10,064 bases of DNA, taken from contig CANPZJ010000027.1 in NCBI GenBank assembly GCA_947588795.1, forward strand, positions 1-10,064, written 5' to 3'. Positions within the stretch are counted from its first letter, which is position 1; the number at the start of each line of letters is the position of its first letter. The notes beneath the pieces were generated by a model. The model searched no databases, had not been told where the DNA came from, and worked only from the letters and a program-made list of their open reading frames with translations. This document shows, one piece after another, positions 1 to 6,543 of this stretch. A program made the position numbers and the translations under genes. This DNA is from an uncultured Bacilli bacterium (GTDB lineage: Bacteria > Bacillota_I > Bacilli_A > RF39 > UBA660).

Positions 1-40
1 ATGAAATAAAAATAAACTAAGTTTATGCTTAGTCTATTTT
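1..40 (-). terminator. Rho-independent terminator downstream of the 700-aa surface protein gene
   Basis: Read on the minus strand, a 13-bp stem (28-40 paired with 9-21, one G-U wobble) closes a 6-nt loop at 22-27 and runs into TTTTATTT at the window edge. The pairing is better on the minus strand than on the plus strand, where the wobble becomes an A-C mismatch. It lies about 84 nt past the stop codon of the surface protein gene and probably ends that transcript. The stem is A/U-rich, so strength is uncertain. Confidence 0.6.
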
Positions 41-58
41 ACGTTGTTTAACTTTTTG

Positions 59-112
59 GCTGTGAATTGTAACAAAATTATCTCTTTCTTTTTATAAGCT
101 GTGAATAGTAAC
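59..112. repeat. Imperfect 15-bp direct repeat pair, 39 bp apart
   Basis: GCTGTGAATTGTAAC at 59-73 recurs as GCTGTGAATAGTAAC at 98-112 with one mismatch, in the short 3' region between the surface protein stop codon and its terminator. I found no further copy in the window. Function is unknown. It could be a protein-binding pair, a remnant of a repeat family, or the margin of an element beyond the left edge. Confidence 0.6.
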
Positions 113-123
113 GAAAAATATTT

Positions 124-2226
124 TTAATCTTTATAATAGATAATTGGCCCACCTAGACGATTAGTTTCAATTAATCTAACCCTTGTATTATCAGTAGTAT
201 AATAACATTTACCTAATTCATATTCATATTCGCCTTTTTCATAACGACAGGTTTTATCATTGCTATCACATTTAGGACACCAATCATTTACTGTTTCATA
301 ATCGATACCTACTGGGACAATGATATATGTATCAGCTGCTTGACCATGAAAATAACCTATATCATAAATTAAAATATATCTGCTATCTTTTACATTAATA
401 CTCTTTAATTTAGCTCTTCCTTCTTCTTTACCATCACTCATGCGATTATATGGAACATTAATACCATCTTTCAAAATTTCTTTAGTCTCATTATTAATTG
501 ATTTATAAGTTCCGACAAAACAAGAATAATCACCATTTAATATTTGTTCTTCACATTTATCTTTTATTTTGGCATCAATTTTGATAATTGGGAATTCTTT
601 TTCATATTTAGCTTCAACTTTAGCAATTAAGAAGTGAGTTTCAGCATAAACACCAGCATTAACAAAAGCCCCAATTTCCATATTACCATCAAACTCTTTA
701 GCGCTTGAATTCATATAATTTACTTGGCCTTTAGCATATACTCCTAAAGGTGCTTCAATACCCATTTCCATAATTCGACAGAAATTAATATTAACTTTAG
801 GATTTAAACCTAGTTTAGCTTCAGCTTTACCTAAAACATCATAACTGCTATTCTTTACTTTAAAATCAAAATTCTTATAAAAGCCTTTATTATTATGACC
901 AAAAAGAATAGTAAAATTATTTTTGACATTTACATCAGCTTTTAATAATAATTCTAATTCTTTTATGAGATCTACTTCTAAATCAACACTTAACCCTAAT
1001 ATTGGGGTTGGTATTACCATTTTACCAATAGTTATATCATCTTTAGAACTATCATTTGGTGTTTTATTTAATAAATCTTTAAATAAACCAATACTTACAT
1101 TTAAATTATCATTAACATCTTTATCATAATTAAATTTAAATTCTTTAGTTTCTATTGGATTAACATTAAAATCAGTATTTATATCAATATCTAAAGAGGC
1201 TCCAATATCATGTTTAAATAAAGTTATATCAGCATGAGCTTTTAATCTTATAATAAGTTCTATATTTAACTTCATATCATGTCTATCTAAAGCACTTTTA
1301 AATATTCCTTTATTACCATGTTCTAAATTAAGACTAACTAAAACTTTCGCACTACCATCTCTTTGATAATTAATATCGATATCTATTATATCTTTAGCTT
1401 GTACTTTAGGAACAATATTATCTAAAAGTCCATCTTCTACTATAGCAACTTTAATATAATCTTTTAATTCTTCATTTTTAATAAAATCATTTAATTTTAA
1501 ATTAAATTCGCCATAAATATCTAATTCTTTAAATAATTCTTCTAATGTTGGCGCACTAGTAGTCATTACATAATTATTATTTTCTTTCTTTACTTCATTT
1601 ATTTTAAGAGCAATTACTTCATTATTATTTTGATAATATAATATATCATCTTTTTTAAATTCTTTATTAGAGTAAATAGTATAATAATTATCATCTTTAT
1701 CTATTTCTTTAATATTATCTTTATTTACTTTAATAACATTATCATTTAATACTTGTGTATTAGAATTTGGTCTAGTTATCGTAAAATATAATGTTTTTAT
1801 ATCTTTTAATTTTTCATCAGTAAATGAAGCATTTTCTAAAGTTATTTTATAAGTTTTTCCTGCTTCATAATTTTTATTAGATGCTATTATAAAATTATTT
1901 TTATTTTTACTAATATTAGTAGATACTTCTTTATCATTTTCATCTACTATCTTGTATTTTATTTCTTTTTCTTTACTTGTTACATTAAATTTAATATCAG
2001 GATTAGCTTTCATTAAATAATAATCATTATCATCATATTGAACTAAATAGTCACTAGTATTATTAATTTTTAAAGTTTCTCCAATTACAAACTTATCTTC
2101 TTTTCTAGTCATAAAATAGAAGAGTAAACAACCTACAATAAGTATAGTTATTAATGCACAAATAATAATTATCTTATTTGTACTTTTCTTAGTATTTTTC
2201 TTAGTATTTTTTACTTCTTTTTTCAT
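124..2226 (-). CDS. Membrane-anchored surface protein, beta-rich, with DUF6287-like C-terminal region
   Basis: A 700-residue protein I do not recognise as a named family. A Lys-rich cytoplasmic tail (1-18) is followed by one hydrophobic segment (about 19-39) and then basic RK, so it is probably a signal anchor with the rest outside the cell. Residues about 45-150 look like an Ig-like beta domain ending in a TYKITLENASF/LYFTITRP stretch. The middle (about 270-560) alternates polar and hydrophobic residues as in extended beta sheet. LNGDYSCFVGTYKS from 563 to about 642 (VPVGID) resembles DUF6287 of streptococcal surface proteins. Cysteines cluster at 650, 653, 660 and 674 (a CPKC pair plus two). 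The start is set by AAGGAG at 2233-2238, 6 nt before the ATG, below a good promoter. It is transcribed alone: the gene upstream has its own terminator. There is no LPxTG sorting signal. The role is unknown; adhesion or envelope structure is a guess. Confidence 0.8.
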   Translation of the reverse strand: MKKEVKNTKKNTKKSTNKIIIICALITILIVGCLLFYFMTRKEDKFVIGETLKINNTSDYLVQYDDNDYYLMKANPDIKFNVTSKEKEIKYKIVDENDKEVSTNISKNKNNFIIASNKNYEAGKTYKITLENASFTDEKLKDIKTLYFTITRPNSNTQVLNDNVIKVNKDNIKEIDKDDNYYTIYSNKEFKKDDILYYQNNNEVIALKINEVKKENNNYVMTTSAPTLEELFKELDIYGEFNLKLNDFIKNEELKDYIKVAIVEDGLLDNIVPKVQAKDIIDIDINYQRDGSAKVLVSLNLEHGNKGIFKSALDRHDMKLNIELIIRLKAHADITLFKHDIGASLDIDINTDFNVNPIETKEFKFNYDKDVNDNLNVSIGLFKDLLNKTPNDSSKDDITIGKMVIPTPILGLSVDLEVDLIKELELLLKADVNVKNNFTILFGHNNKGFYKNFDFKVKNSSYDVLGKAEAKLGLNPKVNINFCRIMEMGIEAPLGVYAKGQVNYMNSSAKEFDGNMEIGAFVNAGVYAETHFLIAKVEAKYEKEFPIIKIDAKIKDKCEEQILNGDYSCFVGTYKSINNETKEILKDGINVPYNRMSDGKEEGRAKLKSINVKDSRYILIYDIGYFHGQAADTYIIVPVGIDYETVNDWCPKCDSNDKTCRYEKGEYEYELGKCYYTTDNTRVRLIETNRLGGPIIYYKD

Positions 2227-2251
2227 TAGTATCTCCTTATTAATTATCTAC

Positions 2252-2280
2252 ATTATATTAATAATTTATATATATTTCAA
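2252..2280 (-). promoter_or_regulatory. Sigma-A-type promoter of the 700-aa surface protein gene
   Basis: On the minus strand TTGAAA (2275-2280) is separated by exactly 17 nt from TATAAT (2252-2257). The predicted transcript would start near 2245 and carry a leader of about 20 nt containing AAGGAG before the ATG at 2226. Only one -35 base departs from consensus. Confidence 0.8.
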
Positions 2281-2310
2281 CATAAATATATGTATGAATA
2301 TTTTTATCAT

Positions 2311-2345
2311 AAAAAAATTGAATAGAATTTATGAACTCTATTCAA
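2311..2345 (-). terminator. Rho-independent terminator of the phase-variable surface gene
   Basis: The minus strand reads TTGAATAGA ... TCTATTCAA as a 9-bp perfect stem, extended to 12 bp by a G-U and two A-U pairs around a CATA loop, and is followed at once by seven T (2311-2317). It lies 23 nt past the stop codon at 2368. It insulates the downstream 700-aa gene, whose promoter lies just beyond. Confidence 0.88.
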
Positions 2346-2367
2346 TCTCAGTTTTTATTTACAATTT

Positions 2368-4035
2368 TTATTCAATTCCTATTGTAAATGGATTATCTAT
2401 TGTTCCTTCACCAGATAATTCGATATCATTTGTTAAGAAGAAGACTGGACGAGATACGCGAATATCAATTAAAGTAACATATTCAATCAATCCATCACCA
2501 TTAATCGCCCAGACATTATCAGAATAACCATCAAATAAACTACGCACCATTGTCCATTCCAAGCCACTATTATCATCCCAACCAGAGCCATCATTAGTAT
2601 CCCATTCAATTTTAGGAGTCATCCATGTAAGAGCATACAAGGATGTATCTATAGATCCATCTACACCACCAGAACTAGATAACATTGTTGCTACCATAGA
2701 ACTCATACAATTTAATTCTTTATCACTTTCAAAACTACTACAATAATCTGTTAAATTCATTAAACTTATATTTCCTATTATTTTATTTGATAATTTTGAT
2801 TCTTCTTTTATAAAGAAATCAGAATATAATTTTGTAATATTTTTGGCAGATTCTTTTTTGACTTCTAAATCTTCTTCACCCCTAATTGTTTGTAAATATT
2901 CCATCATTTTTTGTTTATCTTTTATATCCATTTTTTCATCATTTACTTCTCCATATTTCCATGATGTTTCTATTATTTTATTTTTTAATTCTGTTGGTAA
3001 TTCATTATAATAATCTGTATTTAAATATTTATATATATCGCTTTCCGCAAAATTTGTATGTGAATAACTATTATTATGCCATTTTATATTTTTTTCTATT
3101 GGAATATTTTTTATAATTTTTAATATTCCGTCTTCTGTTATCCCAATTATTCGATACATATCATTACCATTTTCTGTTGAACAATCGCTTCCTAAACAGA
3201 TATAATTATTACTTACAGTATCTGTTTTATCAATTGATTTAACATTTCCACTTTCATCAGCGTTAACTTTTGTTACTATTGAATTACCTTGATATCTATA
3301 TAAACCATTTATTAATGTATTTGTTAGTTTTTTATCTGTATCTTTATCTCTTAAATATGTTTCTACTTTTGACACTCCGACATTACAGTCTAAATCTTGG
3401 AATGTTACATCTATATTTAATGTCTTATTTGCTAAGTATGTTTGATCATCATCTCTATTTATTATTTCTACATATCCATCTATTTGTCTTTCACTTTCAC
3501 TTATTATTCCTATCTCAAATGGAATTGTCATTGTTCCACTTGTCTTTAGCTCACTTAAATCTATTCTTTGTTGTAATGAACCAGCATTTAAATATAAATA
3601 GGCATCTCCTGTATTAAAAAATTTACCCATATCATTTTCGCTTGCTACTTGCATTGTTATTACGGCATTTGCTGTACACATATATCTTGTTTTACCATTT
3701 CCTCCTTTAGCGGTTAATTTTCCTAAATTATGCATTCCTTCATCTAGTGTTTTTACATAATCTGCTTCATCATCACCATAATATTCGGTATTTTGATTTG
3801 CTTCAGCCATATCTACTGAACTTAGATTAACATGTAAGTTCTCTGTTACTTTTTGAAGAGCTATACTATCTATTGCTTCAATATCGACATTTATTTGTGA
3901 TTTACTTGTACTATTATCTGTATTTATCAAAAAGTATGCAAATGTTGCTCCAAGTGTTAATAATAGTAATGCTACTACTCCGATTATTGCGAGTCTTATT
4001 TGTCTCTTTTTCTCCATATTATTTTCTTCTTCCAT
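2368..4035 (-). CDS. Exported surface protein: SipW/TasA-like N-terminus plus DUF6273-like C-terminal domain
   Basis: A 555-residue protein. Basic KKRQIR is followed by a hydrophobic segment (about 15-36) ending GATFAYF, the signature of SipW-processed exported proteins of the TasA/camelysin (CalY) group. Residues about 37-220 fit the matching beta-rich domain. The C-terminal half (about 275-550) has the look of DUF6273-type surface domains: YICLGSDC and MYRIIGI at the start, then WHNNSYSHTNFAESDIYKYL, then IRVSRPVFFL at 525-534 and GEGTIDNPFTIGI at the very end. Cys 280/285 and 432/443 could pair once exported. The start at 4035 is chosen because AAGGAAGTG (4043-4051) sits 7 nt upstream; the internal Met7 lacks this. 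It is monocistronic between its own promoter and terminator. Expression is probably phase-variable through a G8 tract in the promoter. No SipW peptidase gene is in the window. Export is well supported; function is unknown. Confidence 0.82.
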   Translation of the reverse strand: MEEENNMEKKRQIRLAIIGVVALLLLTLGATFAYFLINTDNSTSKSQINVDIEAIDSIALQKVTENLHVNLSSVDMAEANQNTEYYGDDEADYVKTLDEGMHNLGKLTAKGGNGKTRYMCTANAVITMQVASENDMGKFFNTGDAYLYLNAGSLQQRIDLSELKTSGTMTIPFEIGIISESERQIDGYVEIINRDDDQTYLANKTLNIDVTFQDLDCNVGVSKVETYLRDKDTDKKLTNTLINGLYRYQGNSIVTKVNADESGNVKSIDKTDTVSNNYICLGSDCSTENGNDMYRIIGITEDGILKIIKNIPIEKNIKWHNNSYSHTNFAESDIYKYLNTDYYNELPTELKNKIIETSWKYGEVNDEKMDIKDKQKMMEYLQTIRGEEDLEVKKESAKNITKLYSDFFIKEESKLSNKIIGNISLMNLTDYCSSFESDKELNCMSSMVATMLSSSGGVDGSIDTSLYALTWMTPKIEWDTNDGSGWDDNSGLEWTMVRSLFDGYSDNVWAINGDGLIEYVTLIDIRVSRPVFFLTNDIELSGEGTIDNPFTIGIE

Positions 4036-4066
4036 AACTATACACTTCCTTTACTTTTATAAGATA

Positions 4067-4094
4067 AGTATATATTACCCCCCCCATTTGTCAA
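4067..4094 (-). promoter_or_regulatory. Probable phase-variable promoter with G8 tract in the spacer
   Basis: On the minus strand a perfect TTGACA (4089-4094) is followed by a 16-nt spacer and TATACT (4067-4072, one mismatch from TATAAT). Eight consecutive G (4078-4085) lie inside the spacer. The predicted start is near 4060, giving a leader of about 25 nt with an SD site. Each G gained or lost changes the spacer: G9 would give the optimal 17 nt and G7 a weak 15 nt. The hexamers are seen; the switching is inferred from known promoters such as neisserial porA and opc. Confidence 0.78.
4078..4085 (-). repeat. Homopolymeric G8 tract (C8 on plus strand)
   Basis: Eight identical G:C pairs in a window that is otherwise very A+T-rich. 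No other G or C run of this length was seen; the next longest noticed is five, inside hemW. Its position between -35 and -10 makes it a candidate slipped-strand mispairing site. Confidence 0.9.
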
Positions 4095-4108
4095 TTAATT
4101 TCAAAAAC

Positions 4109-4127
4109 TTTACATTTGATGTGTAAA
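4109..4127. promoter_or_regulatory. Inverted repeat upstream of the G8 promoter, possible operator
   Basis: TTTACA (4109-4114) and TGTAAA (4122-4127) form a dyad with 7 nt between the arms. It lies about 15-33 bp upstream of the -35 box of the surface protein gene, where an activator or repressor could bind. No T tract follows, so it is not a terminator. A chance dyad is possible in A+T-rich DNA. Confidence 0.35.
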
Positions 4128-4186
4128 CCAAAATATCATATTAATTTGTTTGTCATTTATAAACAATAATTTATATTACTTGACAT

Positions 4187-4220
4187 AAAAAAATTTCTAA
4201 TTTTACTTAGAAACTTTTTT
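4187..4220 (-). terminator. Terminator of the lepA-hemW operon, overlapping the last stop codon
   Basis: On the minus strand TTTCTAA (4207-4213) pairs with TTAGAAA (4194-4200) around a GTAAAA loop, and the stem can extend to about 12 bp through flanking A/T and a G-U pair. It is followed by a seven-base T run (4187-4193). The TAA stop of the cadherin-like gene lies inside the loop. The plus strand also ends the hairpin with CTTTTTT, so some bidirectional activity is possible. Confidence 0.78.
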
Positions 4221-4613
4221 ACGATGAAATAAAATAGAAAAAATAATTATTAAAGTTAAAAATATGGATACAGATAATATTTGGACTTTATATAATTCTA
4301 CATGATTAGTATTTGCTACTTCTAAACTTTTCATATAATTATCAATCCCATTTACCTCTTCATCACTTTCTTTATAAACATAGAAAGTATAAGTAATTGA
4401 TTCATCTAAATTATATACATCTAGAGTAACTATGTTTTCTTTATCATCTAAAATATTATCTTTAATATCGATATAACAATCATCATCTAAAGTATAATCA
4501 AATTCTAAACTATTTACATTACTATCTACTGTAACTGTATATTCATAAGTATATTCATTATATTTAAGTTCTAAATTACCATTTAATATTTTTAAATCTT
4601 TTAACATAAACAT
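4203..4613 (-). CDS. Small membrane protein with one cadherin-like beta-sandwich domain and C-terminal anchor
   Basis: About 136 residues. Residues about 5-85 (LKDLKILNGNLELKYNEYTY, then EYTVTVDSNV and ITYTFYVYKE) match the pattern of the cadherin-like beta-sandwich domain (PF12733 type) found in Firmicutes surface proteins. A linker leads to a hydrophobic segment (VQILSVSIFLTLIIIFSILF) and a basic HRKKVSK tail, so the C-terminus should be inside the cell and the acidic domain outside. Oddly, there is no signal peptide. The reading frame closes just upstream, so it cannot be extended. It begins about 33 nt after hemW with GTG-ATG-TTT-ATG and no visible SD site, so the start (4616, 4613 or 4607) is uncertain. 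It is last in the operon. It may be a genuine single-domain protein or the 3' remnant of a longer multi-domain surface protein. Confidence 0.62.
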   Translation of the reverse strand: MFMLKDLKILNGNLELKYNEYTYEYTVTVDSNVNSLEFDYTLDDDCYIDIKDNILDDKENIVTLDVYNLDESITYTFYVYKESDEEVNGIDNYMKSLEVANTNHVELYKVQILSVSIFLTLIIIFSILFHRKKVSK

Positions 4614-4646
4614 CACTATTTATTAGTTTAAAATAATTTAAAATAT

Positions 4647-5732
4647 TTATACTAATTTAACTAATATTTCATTCATAATATATAATTTATTAGGATTAAT
4701 TCTAACATAACCATCTTCATAAATTAAATCTTTATTTTTTATTAAAGGAAGTATTGGAAACTCGTCTTGAATATTTACTTGATACTTTTGATAAAATTCT
4801 TTTATATTAATACCTTTAAGTAATCTAAATCCTAAAATTATTTCATAAGTCATAATATCTTTTTTAGAAAGAATTGCTTCAGATAGTTTAGTATCTCCTT
4901 TTAAATAATTAGATAGGCTTCTGGTATTATCATATCTTACCCCAGAAATATAACCGGATGCTCCACAGCCAAAGCCATAATATTCTTCGTTGTGCCAATA
5001 AACTAGATTATGTTTTGATTCATATCCTACTTTTGCAAAATTACTAATTTCATAGTGATTGTAATTATTCTTTTTTAAATATTTACAAATATATTCATAC
5101 ATTTCATAATCTAAATCTTCAGGAATACTTTTAATTTTTTTATAACCCAAATAAGTATTATCTTCAATCATTAAACTATAAGTACTAATATGTTCAGGAT
5201 TAAGTTTAAGAAGTAATTTTAAATCGTTTTTTAAAATATTTAAAGTTTCACCCGGAATTGCATATATTAAATCTAAATTAATATTATTGAATCCTTTATC
5301 TCTTATTAATTTAATTTTCTCTTCTACTTCTGTGTATTTATGACGTCTTTTCATAAATAAAAGATTATCTTCATTAAAAGATTCTATACCGATACTTAAA
5401 CGATTTACTTTATATCTATAGAGTAAGTCTAGTAAATCATTATTTATATCTTCTATATTACATTCAAAAGTAAATTCTTCTAAATAATCTTTATTGAATA
5501 TATTAGTGAGATTTAATAAATATTCAATTTGTCTTAAAGACATAGAACTAGGAGTGCCTCCCCCAATATAGATAGTTTTAATATTTTCTCCCATATATTT
5601 ATCTTTAATTTCTTCACTTAATTTTTGCAAATATAAATTAGCCCATTCTTCATTATATAAAACTTTACAAAAGTCACAATAAGAACAAATGGATTTACAA
5701 AAAGGAATATGAATATAAACTGATTTATTCAT
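4647..5732 (-). CDS. hemW: Radical SAM heme chaperone HemW (coproporphyrinogen III oxidase-like)
   Basis: 361 residues, near the usual family length. The N-terminus YIHIPFCKSICSYCDFC carries the radical SAM CxxxCxxC cluster (Cys12, Cys16, Cys19) that binds a 4Fe-4S centre and S-adenosylmethionine. It is followed by IYIGGGTPSS (54-63), RLSIGIESFN (111-120), INLDLIYAIPGET (151-163), HISTYSLMIED (181-191) and the HemW-typical KHNLVYW (240-246) and GFGCGASGY (253-261). Known HemW proteins bind heme and pass it to haem proteins; they are not true oxygen-independent coproporphyrinogen oxidases, despite older naming. No other heme gene is visible here. The ATG is preceded by GAGG inside the upstream gene, which it overlaps by 8 nt, indicating coupled translation. 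In Bacillus the gene also follows lepA. Confidence 0.95.
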   Translation of the reverse strand: MNKSVYIHIPFCKSICSYCDFCKVLYNEEWANLYLQKLSEEIKDKYMGENIKTIYIGGGTPSSMSLRQIEYLLNLTNIFNKDYLEEFTFECNIEDINNDLLDLLYRYKVNRLSIGIESFNEDNLLFMKRRHKYTEVEEKIKLIRDKGFNNINLDLIYAIPGETLNILKNDLKLLLKLNPEHISTYSLMIEDNTYLGYKKIKSIPEDLDYEMYEYICKYLKKNNYNHYEISNFAKVGYESKHNLVYWHNEEYYGFGCGASGYISGVRYDNTRSLSNYLKGDTKLSEAILSKKDIMTYEIILGFRLLKGINIKEFYQKYQVNIQDEFPILPLIKNKDLIYEDGYVRINPNKLYIMNEILVKLV

Positions 5733-6543
5733 GTTTACCTCGATTAATACTAGTTAATGTTTTATTATAATAAGATAAATTAGCTAATTGTAGTTGTAAA
5801 GTTTTTTTATCAGTAGTAAAAAACTTTACTGGATCTAAATATTTAGTTTTAGAAATGTTTAAAGGTAAAACTATGTCACTTACACGTAAACCATATTTAA
5901 TTTGATGATTAATTAAAACTATTAATTGTTCATTAGTAAGTTGTTCTTGATGATAATTACTTAATAATTCATTATATTCTTCATCATAAATATATTTTAT
6001 TAATTCTTGTATTCTTTTTTTATCTTTATTTTGATAAGCCGTATAATATTCAGAAATAAAACTTATAAGTCTAATATTTGCTATATCTTGTGGGTATTTA
6101 TCACCATTAAATAAATAATTAAATGAATTTTTTAAATTAGGATTATATTTTTCTAATATTTCATATAATTCTTCGGCATCCATTTTTAAAACATCCGCTA
6201 CTTCATTTAAATGAATACGAAAAGTAAGAATAAGCATTGCTAAAAAATGCCATTTATCTTCTTCTTTAAAAAGATCTAAAATCATCGGTAAAAAGCATAG
6301 TTTAACAATTCGATTTTGATATGCAAAAATTTCAGCAATATTAGTTAAAATCTCTTGATTATTAGGGTATATTTCTTTAATAAGATTCTTATCATTTAAA
6401 ATATTTATTACTGTTTCTTTAGGTATTCCGGTGAATTCTGCTATTTCAAAAGGAGTAAATTTATATGTCAAAAAATATTTTAAAACTATATTAGCATCTT
6501 CTACTAATCTAATATGTACTCTATCTTCATATTTACTTAACAT
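5725..6543 (-). CDS. Unrecognised protein with three helix-turn-helix-like repeats, between lepA and hemW
   Basis: About 272 residues, almost entirely alpha-helical in appearance, with no signal peptide or membrane segment, so probably cytoplasmic. Three segments share a helix-turn-helix-like pattern: TPFEIAEFTGIPKETVINIL (30-49), HLNEVADVLKMDAEELYEIL (111-130) and LRVSDIVLPLNISKTKYL (219-236). Each is preceded by a hydrophobic helix, suggesting an internally repeated fold. The start is placed at ATG 6543: AGGA sits 10 nt upstream, whereas the ATG at 6549 is only 4 nt from it and the GTG at 6552 overlaps it. The gene overlaps lepA by 11 nt and hemW by 8 nt, so all three are probably translated together. 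It is not HrcA, which lies near hemW in Bacillus, because the HrcA sequence pattern is missing. DNA or RNA binding is an inference from the repeats only. Confidence 0.78.
   Translation of the reverse strand: MLSKYEDRVHIRLVEDANIVLKYFLTYKFTPFEIAEFTGIPKETVINILNDKNLIKEIYPNNQEILTNIAEIFAYQNRIVKLCFLPMILDLFKEEDKWHFLAMLILTFRIHLNEVADVLKMDAEELYEILEKYNPNLKNSFNYLFNGDKYPQDIANIRLISFISEYYTAYQNKDKKRIQELIKYIYDEEYNELLSNYHQEQLTNEQLIVLINHQIKYGLRVSDIVLPLNISKTKYLDPVKFFTTDKKTLQLQLANLSYYNKTLTSINRGKHE

Noticed and set aside
59..112. Reading the direct repeat as a CRISPR array or tracrRNA anti-repeat
   Set aside because: There are only two copies, the period of 39 bp is too short for a normal repeat-spacer unit, and no cas gene or full-length repeat is visible.
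2107..2172. Lipoprotein signal (IVGC) in the N-terminus of the 700-aa protein
   Set aside because: The hydrophobic run continues through LLFYFM after the Cys, and the whole segment looks like a normal transmembrane anchor.
2294..3617. Plus-strand open frames of about 76-115 codons opposite the 555-aa protein gene
   Set aside because: They are antisense shadows with low-complexity Leu/Phe/Tyr-rich translations and no SD sites. The same applies to 923-1129 and 7773-8081, which lie opposite the surface protein and lepA.
4618..4660. ATTAGT/ACTAAT inverted repeat between hemW and the cadherin-like gene as a terminator
   Set aside because: The stem is six pairs around a long A/T loop and is not followed by a T run, so readthrough is expected.
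5725..6543. Calling the gene between lepA and hemW hrcA
   Set aside because: HrcA is longer and has a characteristic N-terminal winged helix; this protein has three separate HTH-like repeats and no matching motifs.
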